A stretch of DNA of 51,574 nt from an uncultured Pirellulaceae bacterium (GCA_905480235.1 CAJQPP010000012.1:1-51574); one strand, 5' to 3'; shown: positions 8,425 to 18,452, counted from the stretch's first letter. The notes: a model not told the origin generated them from the letters alone. Translations and numbers: made by a program.

Positions 8425-9600
8425 ATGAAAATCCTTGTATTTGACCGCGTTATGCGTGTCGTGGGTCATCGCCTCCCATACGCCTCTTTGGTTGCGGATG
8501 CCTTGGGTAAAGAACACGAAGTGGTATTGGCTATCCCCACCGAATTGAGGGGAAACACCGACGCGGATGCGTACCTTACCAGCAACTTCCAGACTGATTA
8601 CTTCCCCACGCGGCAAAAAAAGAAGGCCTTGGGAACAGCACTTGAGACACGTAAAAATCTGAGAGACCTACTGCAAAAGCACGAGCCCGATGCAGTGGCA
8701 ATTCCCACAGCTGACGGTTTTGCCCCAACATGCGGACTATTGGCTATGTTAGGAGATCAGTCCTTTAAGGAAACATCTCTTCACATTTGTGTCATGCGGG
8801 GACTCCAAGTTCTACCTGAACGTCCGCTAAAACAGTGGCTATGCCGTATGTCCTGGCGGGCTTTAAAGAAAGGTCCCTGGCAAAACATTCTTTTAATCGA
8901 CCCCCGAGAGTGGAGCCGTTTGAAAGAAAATGAAAAGAAGCAAATCGGCTTGTGCCCAGATCCAGTGCCTGCCCCCCTACCAATATCCCGCACGGCAGCG
9001 AGAGAATTGTTAGGCCTGCCGACGGAGGGAAAGTTCATTGTATCGCCTGGAGAACAGTCCCATCGCAAAGGAACCGATTTACTGATTCGCGGATTTGCGG
9101 CGACCCAATTTGAGGATTCCACATATTTGGTACTTATGGGAAAACTGACTGATGCCAACCGGCAACTTCTCTCAAAGTACATGGAGAATGAACACTTTCG
9201 CAAGAAAGTAATCTTTCAGGATCGCTTCTTAACGGAAACTGAATTCCAGCATGCCATCCTGGCGAGCAATGTGGTTGCCACGCCTTACCGATCAGTGGAT
9301 CGCCCCTCCGGAATCGTTTTGCGTTGTATGACATGGGAACGAATGATAGTTTTTAATGACCGGGGATGGTTAAACTGGATTAATCAAAAATACCAGGTCG
9401 GTGTGGGGGCGGACGCCCAAAATGCCAAGGCCTATGGAGAAGCCCTACGTAGAGGCTTGCAAGAATCAGAGAAATTTAAAACCAACACAACAGCCCAAGC
9501 CTTCGCCAAATTCAATTCCGAAGATAACTTCCGAGCAATTTGGAAACACATTATTACCTCGGGGCACGTCTCATCGCCGCCCGAATTTCTTGTTTCCTAA
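8425..9600 (+). CDS. GT4-like glycosyltransferase
   Basis: A 391-residue glycosyltransferase with a GT-B fold pattern. The C-terminal donor domain begins with FIVSPGEQSHRKGTDLLIRGF (about 204-224), the usual 'G....rKG.d.li.a' signature. VVATPYRSVDRPSGIVLRCMTWERMIV follows near 290-315, equivalent to the E-rich donor site of GT4, although the classic EPfG glutamate is replaced by the DRPSG context. No signal peptide or membrane helix is present. It starts 6 bp after the ligase-like gene and is followed by a 224-bp gap. It likely adds one sugar of the repeat unit; the linkage is unknown. Confidence 0.75.
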   Translation: MKILVFDRVMRVVGHRLPYASLVADALGKEHEVVLAIPTELRGNTDADAYLTSNFQTDYFPTRQKKKALGTALETRKNLRDLLQKHEPDAVAIPTADGFAPTCGLLAMLGDQSFKETSLHICVMRGLQVLPERPLKQWLCRMSWRALKKGPWQNILLIDPREWSRLKENEKKQIGLCPDPVPAPLPISRTAARELLGLPTEGKFIVSPGEQSHRKGTDLLIRGFAATQFEDSTYLVLMGKLTDANRQLLSKYMENEHFRKKVIFQDRFLTETEFQHAILASNVVATPYRSVDRPSGIVLRCMTWERMIVFNDRGWLNWINQKYQVGVGADAQNAKAYGEALRRGLQESEKFKTNTTAQAFAKFNSEDNFRAIWKHIITSGHVSSPPEFLVS

Positions 9601-9824
9601 GTTGAATGACGATTCTTATCTTCTGACAACGATTGCAGCAAAACCTGCAAGAATTTCGGGGAAGCTATTTGAATCTATATCGATCAAGCACCGAAAACGT
9701 CGCTGCCCCACAACCCTACTCCGATGTCTGTCATCAGCACCTTTAACGTAAACACCCAAATCATTATTTTTCCAAAACCCATAGAAATTTCCGAGTTCTC
9801 AAAAGCAACCATTGCACCGCATCG

Positions 9825-11030
9825 ATGCCTGAAAAAAAACACAAACCGATCCAGTTGGCTATAACCTATCGCGTTTGCCAACATTGGCGAGCACCGATGT
9901 TCGCTAAACTTAATTCCGATCCAAAATTGGAAGTCACGGTGCTACACGGTAGTTCCGTGCCAGACACAAAACTAATCAACGGAGATAAGCTGGATGGATT
10001 TGACCACATCGAGCATTTCACAATAAAGCGAAAAGGCCACACATGGGTGTTTCATCCTTTTATCTTTTTTTCTTTAGTTCGCCTAAAACCTGACGCAATC
10101 CTGTCCGAAGGTGGGAGCAACTTTCTCAGTAATTTCCTTATCCTTACCTATGCAATTTTATTTAGAAAACCTGTAATCTGGTGGACCCTTGGAGAGCTCC
10201 AAAACGAAAAACAATCCTCTCGGATGCGCAAGTTATACCTCTTCCTCATAACAGCCCAGGAGAAGTTATCCAGCGTCTACCTTGGATACAGTAGTGTCGC
10301 ATTGGCGTACTTCCAAAGGATGGGCTATCAGCGATCCAATTGCTTTCGGGCTGTAAACTGTGTCGACACCAATAAGGTCTTTCAGGACATTGCCAATCGC
10401 CAATCGGAAGCCGAAGCACTCGGAAATCAAATCAATCCCGAACGGAACGCTGTGATACTTTTTGTAGGTGCGTTGACAAAGGGTAAAAAGATTGACCGAC
10501 TGCTTTTTGCTTTCAAAAAAATCTTGGAAGCAAATCCAAGTGTCAAACTCGTCATCGTTGGGGACGGAACAGATCGAGGTCGCCTTGAAGAGCAAGTGCA
10601 ACAATTGGGAGTTGAACATGCAACACATTTCGCCGGAAGTGTGATTAGTGGCGTATCAGATTACTTTGAAAATGCCGACATTTTTGTGCTTCCCGGGCTC
10701 GGGGGATTAGCCGTAAGTGAAGCACTCGCCCATGGAATACCAGTGATCTGTAGTCGCGGTGATGGTTGCGAAGTCGACTTGGTTAGAAATGGGCAAACAG
10801 GATATCGAATCGAGAGCGACGATGATCAAATCGTCATTGATTTCGTCGCGGCGCGGCTTGAGGAGTTATTAGGGGACCCTCAAACGCTCGACATGATGAA
10901 AAAAGCCAGCTTTGATCTAATCAAAAACGAACATAATGTTGAAACTTATATGGCCAACATCATTGATTCGATCGAGTTCGCAGCGACCGGGAAACGGCGT
11001 TTGCCCTTACCTCAGATTCAAGCAAAGTAG
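9825..11030 (+). CDS. GT4-family glycosyltransferase
   Basis: A 401-residue GT-B glycosyltransferase. The donor domain starts at AVILFVGALTKGKKIDRLLFAFKKI (about 206-230). It has VIVGDGTDRGRLE near 243, and ADIFVLPGLGGLAVSEALAHGIPVICS near 285-311 carries the conserved SEALAHG glutamate of GT4 enzymes. The acceptor domain includes the LSEGGSNFLSNFL segment near residue 90. The protein is cytoplasmic or peripheral. It is followed after 9 bp by an acyltransferase gene, so the two are probably co-transcribed and act on the same glycan. The sugar specificity cannot be assigned. Confidence 0.85.
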   Translation: MPEKKHKPIQLAITYRVCQHWRAPMFAKLNSDPKLEVTVLHGSSVPDTKLINGDKLDGFDHIEHFTIKRKGHTWVFHPFIFFSLVRLKPDAILSEGGSNFLSNFLILTYAILFRKPVIWWTLGELQNEKQSSRMRKLYLFLITAQEKLSSVYLGYSSVALAYFQRMGYQRSNCFRAVNCVDTNKVFQDIANRQSEAEALGNQINPERNAVILFVGALTKGKKIDRLLFAFKKILEANPSVKLVIVGDGTDRGRLEEQVQQLGVEHATHFAGSVISGVSDYFENADIFVLPGLGGLAVSEALAHGIPVICSRGDGCEVDLVRNGQTGYRIESDDDQIVIDFVAARLEELLGDPQTLDMMKKASFDLIKNEHNVETYMANIIDSIEFAATGKRRLPLPQIQAK

Positions 11031-11039
11031 GTCAACACA

Positions 11040-11600
11040 ATGAACGCCCAGCTTAACAATCTTAGACTCAAACTCCTTGAGTCCCGCCGACGTTTTTTAT
11101 CAACCTGCCGGAGGCTACGATTTCGACTTAAAAATGTTGACCGATCCGTATTTATTGGTGCACGGGTTCGCTTAAGCCGAGATTTAGTCATGGGACCGCA
11201 TAGTTTCATTAACTACGGTTGCATTATTAATCCGCGAGTGAAGATTGGTAAATACGTGTTATTAGGTCCCCATGTATCAATTGTTGGTGGTGATCATAAC
11301 TTCGACACTCCCGGTGTACCGATCATCTTTTCAGGGCGGCCAGACATGCAGGAAACCTTCATCGAGGACGACGTATGGATTGGACATGGCTCAATCATCC
11401 TCTCGGGGGTGCGTGTTGAACGCGGCGCGATTGTGGCAGCTGGTTCGGTGGTTACCAAAAGCATTCCAGCCTACGAAATTTTTGGCGGCATTCCAGCAAA
11501 AAAGATTCGTGACCGCTTCAACACGGAGCAAAGGAAAGAACATGAAAAAATGTTGGATGGGCCTCTTTACCTAGGAGAATCCAATCACCCCAAAAAGTAA
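11040..11600 (+). CDS. Hexapeptide-repeat acyltransferase (left-handed beta-helix)
   Basis: A 186-residue protein of the WbbJ/maltose O-acetyltransferase type. Hexapeptide repeats run from about residue 38 to 150 (for example VFIGARVRLSRDLVMG and CIINPRVKIGKYVLLGPHVSI). The catalytic histidine region is VGGDHNF (about 81-87). It closes with the usual WIGHGSIILSGVRVERGAIVAAGSVVTKSIP and FGGIPAKKIRDR. It likely O-acetylates a sugar of the polysaccharide. The short basic N-terminal helix precedes the beta-helix. It is the last gene of its block; about 400 bp without a supported gene follow. Confidence 0.85.
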   Translation: MNAQLNNLRLKLLESRRRFLSTCRRLRFRLKNVDRSVFIGARVRLSRDLVMGPHSFINYGCIINPRVKIGKYVLLGPHVSIVGGDHNFDTPGVPIIFSGRPDMQETFIEDDVWIGHGSIILSGVRVERGAIVAAGSVVTKSIPAYEIFGGIPAKKIRDRFNTEQRKEHEKMLDGPLYLGESNHPKK

Positions 11601-12001
11601 TATTGGGGGGCGAAATCTCGGCAATCCGATGAAGATTCAAAGCACGAAGATGAATTTTGCGTGCTATAGCATCTGTAACATTGCCAAACACCCATGACAT
11701 CGAAAACCAGAGCGTGACCGCGTGTTAGCAAAAACTTTCGGGCTGGAAAACGGTTGAAACAAAGCCAGCATGTTTCAGTAAATTTTTTGTTCAAGTTATC
11801 GTGGTTTCCCAGATCAAGCGTATTATCTTTAACTAGGCTCGCGACGAAATTCAGAAAACCGATTCGCTACTGCAGAATCCAACCCAATCTCCATTACGAT
11901 GAAATTGGTTAAAACGCTCCTCTTTCGTTGCTGAAGGAAATCAAGCCCCATCGGTTCTACGGACGCGAATTCCCAGGTCAACTTTTTTATCTAATCCTAA
12001 A
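11601..12001 (+). other. Intergenic stretch without a supported gene
   Basis: About 400 bp between the acyltransferase and the two-domain oxidoreductase. Only short, poorly composed open frames on the minus strand (60-69 codons) occur here, with no family resemblance. No tRNA, strong hairpin terminator or repeat was seen. It probably holds the promoter of the second part of the polysaccharide locus, but I could not identify convincing -35/-10 boxes. Confidence 0.5.
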
Positions 12002-14143
12002 ATGAAACAAATACTTCAAAACCTTGGAAATGGTGAAACGATTTTAGCTGAAGTGCCTTGCCCACGACGGGGTAAAGGAAAAGTGCTCTGCCAAACGACT
12101 CGCACTCTGGTCTCACTGGGTACTGAAAAAATGCTCATTGATTTCGGTAAGAGTGGTTGGATTGCTAAGGCCCGCTCCCAACCCGATCAGGTTAAAAAAG
12201 TCCTCCAGAAAATCAAGACGGATGGATTAAAAACCACAGTGGAAACCGTTCGCGCCAAACTGGACACCCCCATTCCTCTTGGCTACTGCAACGTTGGACG
12301 TGTTGTCGAAGCCGACGCCAACAGCTTCTATCAAGAAGGCGATCGAGTTATCAGCAATGGTAGTCATGCTGAAATGGTCGCGGTCCCAGAAAATCTCATG
12401 GCGAAAATTCCGGCAAATGTGACTGACGAGCAAGCAGCATTCGTCGTTGTTGGAGCGATCGGTCTGCAGGGTATCCGCTTGCTTCAGCCCACTTTGGGTG
12501 AGCGCATCGTGGTAAGCGGGTTGGGTCTAATCGGGCTTTTAACCGTCCAAATGTTAAAGGCTCAGGGCTGCCAGGTTTTAGGAATTGATTTCGATAGTAA
12601 AAAGCTCGATCTGGCTCGTTCGTTTGGCGCTGAGACTGTCAATTTAGCGGACGGGCAAGATCCTGTGGCAGTAGCAGAGGACTGGACCGCAGGGCAGGGA
12701 GTCGACGGAGTCATCGTAACAGCTGCCACCAAGAGTAACGAACTCATCCACCAAGCCGCCACGATGTGTCGTAAACGAGGCCGCATCGTTCTTGTTGGCG
12801 TTATCGGACTCAACCTACAAAGGGCTGATTTTTACGAGAAAGAACTTTCGTTTCAGGTATCCTGCTCATATGGTCCAGGCCGCTACGAATCCAATTACGA
12901 GCAAAAGGGTATGGATTACCCAATCAGCTTTGTTCGCTGGACGGAGCAACGCAACTTCGAGGCTGTCTTAATGCTGCTCTCGGAAGGGAAAATAAAAACG
13001 GACAAGCTCCTTACTCACCGCTTCTCATTTGATCAGGCGCTGGAAGGTTACGGGGCCATCAGCAATCCCGGAGCGATGGGCATTTTGCTGGAGTACCCTG
13101 ATGTTCCTTTCGAAGAAAGCCGGCACCTGGCAGAAAGGCGCGTGAAAATTCAACCGAGCGAACTTGCCAGCGTCAGCGGTGACTTAGGAGTCGCGTTTAT
13201 CGGGGCAGGCGGCTTCACCACGAGAATGCTCATGCCCCTCCTGCCAGAGCAAGGTATTTCCCGACGAAGCGTGGTTAGCAGTACGGGAGCCTCCTCGACC
13301 CACGCGGCGAAAAAATTTGGTTTTGCCGAGTCCTCCACCGATGCACTTTCGGTGATGCAAAACCCAGCGGTCGATGCGGTGTTTATCACCACGCCGCACA
13401 ATACCCACTGCGGTTTAGTTTGCGATGCGTTAGCTGCTGGTAAACACGTGTTCGTCGAAAAACCGCTTGCCATGGACCTGGAGGAATTGGACCGTGTCAG
13501 CGAGGCACTTCAGTCCCATCCGAATCAATGTCTAATGGTTGGTTTCAATAGACGTTTTTCACCGCACAGCGTTGCCTTGAAAAAATGGCTGGCAGCCTGC
13601 CCTGGCGCTCGGAGCATCATCATAACCGTGAATGCGGGAGCGATTCCTGCAGACCACTGGACACAGGACCCTGAGATTGGAGGTGGTAGAATCATCGGAG
13701 AGGCCTGCCACTTTATTGATTTGGCGAGATTCTTTGCGGATTCACCTATCACTTCGGTGTACGCCCAACCGATGGCGGGTGGGGAAGGGCGGTTGGCCGA
13801 TTGTGTCGCCATCCAAATGACCTTCGAAAATGGCTCCCTCGCGACCGTCCATTACTTGGCCAACGGCAGCAAAGATTTCCCCAAAGAACGGATTGAAATT
13901 TTTGCGGGGGGACGCGTGTTGAGCTGTGATAATTTCCGGGCATCTCAAGAAATAGGTGGCAAAGGTAAATTAAAAACACGCGGCCAAGACAAAGGCCATG
14001 CAAAGGAGCTCACCGCCTTTTTCGAGACGTTAAAAAATGGAGGCGAGTGGCCGATAGCCGCGGAACAATTGATCGAAGTCTCCAAAGCGACGATTGATGC
14101 TGCCAATCAAATCCAGCAATCGCTGAATGCTTTCGGCCGATAA
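12002..14143 (+). CDS. Two-domain oxidoreductase: zinc-type alcohol dehydrogenase fused to Gfo/Idh/MocA domain
   Basis: A 713-residue fusion. The N-terminal half (about 1-345) is a medium-chain dehydrogenase/reductase with a cofactor loop GLGLIG at 173-178 and SLGTEKM near 38-44. The C-terminal half (about 392-713) is a Gfo/Idh/MocA oxidoreductase with the Rossmann start VAFIGAGGFT, the FVEKPLAMD motif near 483-491 and a GGGRIIGEACHFIDLARF active-site segment near 560. The same two-domain arrangement is known from bacterial capsule and exopolysaccharide clusters, where it is thought to act on nucleotide sugars, although its reaction is not firmly known. Typical zinc-ligand cysteines are not obvious in the first half. 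It is followed after 2 bp by a glycosyltransferase gene. Confidence 0.85.
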   Translation: MKQILQNLGNGETILAEVPCPRRGKGKVLCQTTRTLVSLGTEKMLIDFGKSGWIAKARSQPDQVKKVLQKIKTDGLKTTVETVRAKLDTPIPLGYCNVGRVVEADANSFYQEGDRVISNGSHAEMVAVPENLMAKIPANVTDEQAAFVVVGAIGLQGIRLLQPTLGERIVVSGLGLIGLLTVQMLKAQGCQVLGIDFDSKKLDLARSFGAETVNLADGQDPVAVAEDWTAGQGVDGVIVTAATKSNELIHQAATMCRKRGRIVLVGVIGLNLQRADFYEKELSFQVSCSYGPGRYESNYEQKGMDYPISFVRWTEQRNFEAVLMLLSEGKIKTDKLLTHRFSFDQALEGYGAISNPGAMGILLEYPDVPFEESRHLAERRVKIQPSELASVSGDLGVAFIGAGGFTTRMLMPLLPEQGISRRSVVSSTGASSTHAAKKFGFAESSTDALSVMQNPAVDAVFITTPHNTHCGLVCDALAAGKHVFVEKPLAMDLEELDRVSEALQSHPNQCLMVGFNRRFSPHSVALKKWLAACPGARSIIITVNAGAIPADHWTQDPEIGGGRIIGEACHFIDLARFFADSPITSVYAQPMAGGEGRLADCVAIQMTFENGSLATVHYLANGSKDFPKERIEIFAGGRVLSCDNFRASQEIGGKGKLKTRGQDKGHAKELTAFFETLKNGGEWPIAAEQLIEVSKATIDAANQIQQSLNAFGR

Positions 14144-14145
14144 TT

Positions 14146-15384
14146 ATGCGTATTGCCTTTTTCACACACTATTTCCCACCCGAAGGCAACGCACCGGCTT
14201 CACGCACTTACGAACATTGCGTTCGTTGGGTTCGTGCGGGACATGACGTTACGGTGATTACGGGGGTCCCCAACGTACCCAACGGGGTTGTTTACGAAGG
14301 TTACCGGAACCGAATCTGGCCACAAAAGGAAAACATCGACGGAATCAATGTAATTCGAGTTTGGACATTCGTTGCACCCAACGCTGGAGGACTCAAACGG
14401 ATATTCAATTACGTTTCTTTTATGCTTTCGGCCATCTTTGCATTTGTAATATTATGCCGGCGGCCGGCAGTGATTGTTGCCACATCCCCCCAGTTCTTTT
14501 GTGGTTGGGCGGGGTTAATCAGCAGCTACTTAAAGTGGACCCGATTCGTACTCGAAATTCGCGATATTTGGCCTGAATCCATTGTGACTGTGGGAGCCAT
14601 GAAGCCAGGGATTTTTGTCCGCGTCCTCGAACGCCTAGAACGAATAATGTATCGAGGCGCGAACCATATTGTGGCTGTGGGCGAGGGTTATAAAAATAAC
14701 ATCCTATCGAAAGCCAACGTAGCTGGTCGTATTTCCGTCGTGACCAACGGCGTAGATCCGGACCAATTCCAACCTCAATCGCCCGATCTGGAATTCCGTC
14801 AAAAACTTGGCTTAGAGAATAAATTTGTCTGCTCCTACGTTGGAACTATCGGCATGGCTCACGGTTTAGAGATCACCCTACGAGCTGCCCAATTATTGAA
14901 GGAAATGGGGCGTGAGGATATTATCTTTTGCAACGTCGGCGACGGTGCCCGAAAAAATCAGTTGATCGAGCAAGTGAATGACGAGGGTCTCGAACAGCTA
15001 GTGAAGTTTCCCGGCCGATTTCCCAAGAGTGATATGCCGAAAGTAATTGCCAGTTCCGACTGCCTTTTGGTTCATCTAAAAGGAACGGACCTTTTTGAAA
15101 CCGTGATCCCCTCAAAAATATTTGAGGCGATGGCAATGATGCGGCCCATCGTCATGGGTGTGCGAGGAGAGTCTGCCGAAATTGTCCGCCGCAGCGGTTC
15201 CGGTATCGATATTCAGCCAGATAATGCGGAGCAACTAGCGACTGCGGTTTTGCGACTCTGCGATGACGCACAAAACTATCAAAACCTCTGTCAAAACGGT
15301 CGCACATTTGTCATCGAAAACTTCAGCCGGGATAGACTAGCCGAAGACATGCTCAATATCTTGGTGGCTGTCGGAAGCAGATAA
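14146..15384 (+). CDS. WbuB-like GT4 glycosyltransferase
   Basis: A 412-residue glycosyltransferase whose N-terminus (FFTHYFPPEGNAPASRTYEH) closely resembles the WbuB group, which transfers N-acetylfucosamine or related sugars in O-antigen synthesis. Further family marks are VITGVPNVPNGVVY near 38-51, LEIRDIWPESI near 136-146 and the donor domain CSYVGTIGMAHGL near 225. A membrane-associating hydrophobic patch (about 90-120) fits an enzyme working on lipid-linked acceptors. There are no intervening bases before the next gene (stop at 15384, ATG at 15385). Together with the UDP-sugar enzymes downstream this suggests transfer of an N-acetylated sugar, but the donor is inferred. Confidence 0.85.
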   Translation: MRIAFFTHYFPPEGNAPASRTYEHCVRWVRAGHDVTVITGVPNVPNGVVYEGYRNRIWPQKENIDGINVIRVWTFVAPNAGGLKRIFNYVSFMLSAIFAFVILCRRPAVIVATSPQFFCGWAGLISSYLKWTRFVLEIRDIWPESIVTVGAMKPGIFVRVLERLERIMYRGANHIVAVGEGYKNNILSKANVAGRISVVTNGVDPDQFQPQSPDLEFRQKLGLENKFVCSYVGTIGMAHGLEITLRAAQLLKEMGREDIIFCNVGDGARKNQLIEQVNDEGLEQLVKFPGRFPKSDMPKVIASSDCLLVHLKGTDLFETVIPSKIFEAMAMMRPIVMGVRGESAEIVRRSGSGIDIQPDNAEQLATAVLRLCDDAQNYQNLCQNGRTFVIENFSRDRLAEDMLNILVAVGSR

Positions 15385-17304
15385 ATGGGCAGCAAAAAAA
15401 AAGAGCGACGCTTGGAAGCCAAAACATCAAACGTATTAGAAAGTGACGCTCAAAAGCTGGTAACTACTTGCAGCCAGTGGCAACGAGCGCAGCGTGGTTT
15501 ACAGACCCTGTCCCATTACCGCTGGCGTCAAATAACGCGTCGTGCCATTAACTTGATATCAAATAAAATGTTGGCCGATAGGGTGATCGGTGGCATTCCT
15601 GTTCCGATCACAGTAACCATTGACCGAGACGCTTTCGCATTCCTGCTTGAAGAATTGCTTTCCGAATACACGGCTCATTTACATCACGGCCAATCGGAAT
15701 TACGCGAAGGCAGCATTGTACTTCTGAATCATGCTGTGAAGTTAGGCTGGCCTTTGGATTGGCAGCACCCTGAAATATTGCGTTTGCCACATTTATGGCG
15801 GTTCCAGTTGCAGTACCACGAGTTTTTATTGGCTCATATCGCCGATGCTGCACCAGAAGAGAAGCCAAGTCACTGGCAGGACGTCTGGAGTGTGCTTGAA
15901 AGCTGGGTGGAGACATTCCGACCTGAATTGACCCCGATTCGCGGTGATGCATGGCACGCTTTTTGTATTTCACGTCGTATTCCAGTCTGGATCAGCCTGT
16001 TAACGAACCGTGATATCGATTCGACGTTAAAGGAAAAATTGATTCGCTCATTATTTCAGCAAGCGAGTTGGCTGCATGACCATTTAGAGACAGACCTCGG
16101 GGGTAACCACTTATTGGAAAACCTCACAGCTCTGGCCTTGGCAGCTTCTTTTTTAACTACCGATCAATCGATAACTTGGTTGTCAACGGTGCAAAAAAAA
16201 CTTGCCGCAGAATTAGATTATCAGGTGTTACCCAGCGGTGAACATTTTGAGCGTTCCCCGATGTATCACTGCCAAGTCCTTCGCAATCTGTTATGGGTCG
16301 CCTTGGTCACCAAAAGCGTCTGCCCCTCCTTGAGTCATCGCTGCCTTGAGACTTCTCAATTCATGTTTGACTTCCTTAATGGCATCCTCCACCCAGATGG
16401 CGAGATCCCACTTCTGGGGGATATCGGGTTTGGGGAAGCCCCCAGCGTCGCACAGATTTCCCGACTCGCAGAAAAAAATCGGCTAACCCACTCGTTACGC
16501 GAACCCGGTGCTACGGTCTGCGGTAATTACTGGGTGCACCAACACTCAGCGGGTGACGATGACGTTTTGATCTTTGATGCGGGAGAGGTGGCAGCCTCGC
16601 ATCTCCCGGCCCACGCACATTGCGATTTGTTAGGAATGGAAGCGTCAATCGATGGGCAAAGATGGTTTGTCGACAGCGGTAATTTTAACTATGAGGCCGA
16701 TTCGATGCGGCAGTATTGTCGTTCATCTCTGGCTCATAATGTCATCACGATTGATCACGCCAATTCCTGTAATATTTGGTCACGATTCCGCATGGGAAAC
16801 CGCGGAAAAATCAACAACTTTCAATTTGGAAATACTTTAAACACCAGTTGGGCCACGGCGAGCCACACAGGTTATCGCCGATTGGGTATTGCAGAGGTTG
16901 CGAGGGTTGTAGCGATTGAATCGAATAGATTCTGGCTTGTCGGAGATTTGGCGGAAGGGTCAAAAAAACGAAGTTTAGTTGGTTACCTCCATCTATCTCC
17001 AAAGTTAAAATTGGAGAGAGGCGGATCCGAGAATGAATTTCTACTTTTGCTCGGAAACAACCGGCGTAAAATTGTTTTCTTCGGCCTAGAGAACCTGACC
17101 ATTTTAGAAGGCTGGTACTGTCGCGGATTCGGTTTTCGCCAATCAAATCTTGTGATCCAATATCAAACAAACGCCACCGCTGAGCCAATGGGCTGGGTGC
17201 TCACTCGAGCGGATTCCAAACCAACTATCACGTTACACGACCGTCAAATTTCTCTAGATTTCAAGAACGGTCAAGGCGATTCGTTTCATTGGCAATTCAA
17301 CTGA
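15385..17304 (+). CDS. Heparinase II/III family protein
   Basis: A 639-residue protein with the two-part layout of heparinase II/III-like lyases. The alpha/alpha-toroid domain (about 90-390) contains HLETDLGGNHLLENLTALALAA and GEHFERSPMYHC. The beta-sandwich domain starts with the FDAGEVAASHLPAHAHCDLLG and WFVDSGNFNYEAD motifs near 395-435 and continues with RSSLAHNVITID. These enzymes cleave uronic-acid-containing polysaccharides by beta-elimination. The N-terminus is highly charged (MGSKKKERRLEAK) and shows no signal peptide, so the protein may stay inside the cell. It may process or edit the polymer, or help its export, rather than degrade external substrate. The start is directly adjacent to the previous stop. 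Confidence 0.85.
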   Translation: MGSKKKERRLEAKTSNVLESDAQKLVTTCSQWQRAQRGLQTLSHYRWRQITRRAINLISNKMLADRVIGGIPVPITVTIDRDAFAFLLEELLSEYTAHLHHGQSELREGSIVLLNHAVKLGWPLDWQHPEILRLPHLWRFQLQYHEFLLAHIADAAPEEKPSHWQDVWSVLESWVETFRPELTPIRGDAWHAFCISRRIPVWISLLTNRDIDSTLKEKLIRSLFQQASWLHDHLETDLGGNHLLENLTALALAASFLTTDQSITWLSTVQKKLAAELDYQVLPSGEHFERSPMYHCQVLRNLLWVALVTKSVCPSLSHRCLETSQFMFDFLNGILHPDGEIPLLGDIGFGEAPSVAQISRLAEKNRLTHSLREPGATVCGNYWVHQHSAGDDDVLIFDAGEVAASHLPAHAHCDLLGMEASIDGQRWFVDSGNFNYEADSMRQYCRSSLAHNVITIDHANSCNIWSRFRMGNRGKINNFQFGNTLNTSWATASHTGYRRLGIAEVARVVAIESNRFWLVGDLAEGSKKRSLVGYLHLSPKLKLERGGSENEFLLLLGNNRRKIVFFGLENLTILEGWYCRGFGFRQSNLVIQYQTNATAEPMGWVLTRADSKPTITLHDRQISLDFKNGQGDSFHWQFN

Positions 17305-17339
17305 CGGAAATTTGCCCTAAACCACTATTTTTGGATTTA

Positions 17340-18452
17340 ATGACTGTGAAAAAACTAGCCTGTATCGTGGGGGCTCGCCCCAACTTCATGAAAATTGCGC
17401 CGATATTGCACGCGTTAGCCGCCCACAAAAACGTACAACCCGTGTTGATTCACACAGGCCAGCACTATGACAAGAACCTATCGGACATCTTCTTTGAAGA
17501 ACTAAAAATCAGCCGACCAGATATTTCTTTGGGAATTGGCTCTGGCTCACACGCCCAACAAACCGCCGAAGTCATGGTTGCAGTAGAAAAAGTTTTATTG
17601 GATGCAGCAGAACAAGGTCATCCGTTTCACCGCATGGTGGTGGTGGGCGACGTCAACTCAACCGCCGCGGCAGCAATAGCCGCTATCAAGCTTCACATCC
17701 CCGTTGCACACGTCGAGGCAGGTTTGCGCAGTTTCGACCGTAATATGCCCGAAGAAATCAACCGCATTTTGACGGACTCAATTTGCGACATGCTTTTAGT
17801 TTCTGAGCCTTCGGGAGTAGAGAATTTAGCCGCTGAGGGACATGCCCAAGAAAATATTCACCTCGTCGGAAATGTCATGATTGATACATTAATGACTCAA
17901 TTGGAACGTGCTAAAGAATCGACGATTCTGGACAACATGGGGCTGAAAAAAGGACAATACGGTGTGGTGACCTTACATAGGCCGGCGAACGTCGATGACG
18001 AACAAGTGCTTGGCTCACTCATCGATGTACTTCTCGAAATCTCCGTCCAAACACCGCTAGTCTTTCCCATCCACCCACGAACGAAGAGTCGCCTCGAAGC
18101 GTTCGAGTTGATGTCCAAACTAGAGTCTGCGGCGAATGTGCACTGTATCGGCCCGGCAGGTTACTTGGATTTCCTTTGCTTGACATCCAACGCAAAAGTC
18201 ATCGTGACGGACTCTGGAGGGCTTCAAGAAGAATCAACCGCCTTGGGTATTCCCTGTTTGACAATGCGTCCCAGTACGGAAAGGCCTGTAACTTGCTCAG
18301 AAGGTACGAGCACCTTGATTGGCAGTGATGCTGATAAACTTCGCACGCTCTTAAGTCAGGTAATTCAGGGCGAATACAAAAGTGGCAAATGCCCTGATTT
18401 ATGGGATGGCAAAGCTGCAGAGCGAATAGCAGAGATTTTTGCTGCAGAATGA
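17340..18452 (+). CDS. wecB: UDP-N-acetylglucosamine 2-epimerase (non-hydrolysing)
   Basis: A 370-residue enzyme converting UDP-GlcNAc to UDP-ManNAc. It has the diagnostic start IVGARPNFMKIAPI, TGQHYDKNLSDIFF, VVGDVNSTAAAAIAA, HVEAGLRSFDRNMPEEINR and VTDSGGLQEES...PCLTMRPSTERP patterns in the expected order. The frame stays open upstream to a TTG at 17289 inside the heparinase gene, but the ATG at 17340 gives the normal family N-terminus and avoids the overlap. With the UDP-sugar dehydrogenase encoded at 18655 it forms the standard route to UDP-ManNAc uronic acid, a precursor for enterobacterial-common-antigen-like or capsule sugars. The protein acts in the cytoplasm. Confidence 0.93.
   Translation: MTVKKLACIVGARPNFMKIAPILHALAAHKNVQPVLIHTGQHYDKNLSDIFFEELKISRPDISLGIGSGSHAQQTAEVMVAVEKVLLDAAEQGHPFHRMVVVGDVNSTAAAAIAAIKLHIPVAHVEAGLRSFDRNMPEEINRILTDSICDMLLVSEPSGVENLAAEGHAQENIHLVGNVMIDTLMTQLERAKESTILDNMGLKKGQYGVVTLHRPANVDDEQVLGSLIDVLLEISVQTPLVFPIHPRTKSRLEAFELMSKLESAANVHCIGPAGYLDFLCLTSNAKVIVTDSGGLQEESTALGIPCLTMRPSTERPVTCSEGTSTLIGSDADKLRTLLSQVIQGEYKSGKCPDLWDGKAAERIAEIFAAE

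Noticed and set aside
9723..9863. Possible 46-codon ORF between two glycosyltransferase genes
   Set aside because: It overlaps the start of the glycosyltransferase at 9825, has no ribosome binding site and resembles nothing known.
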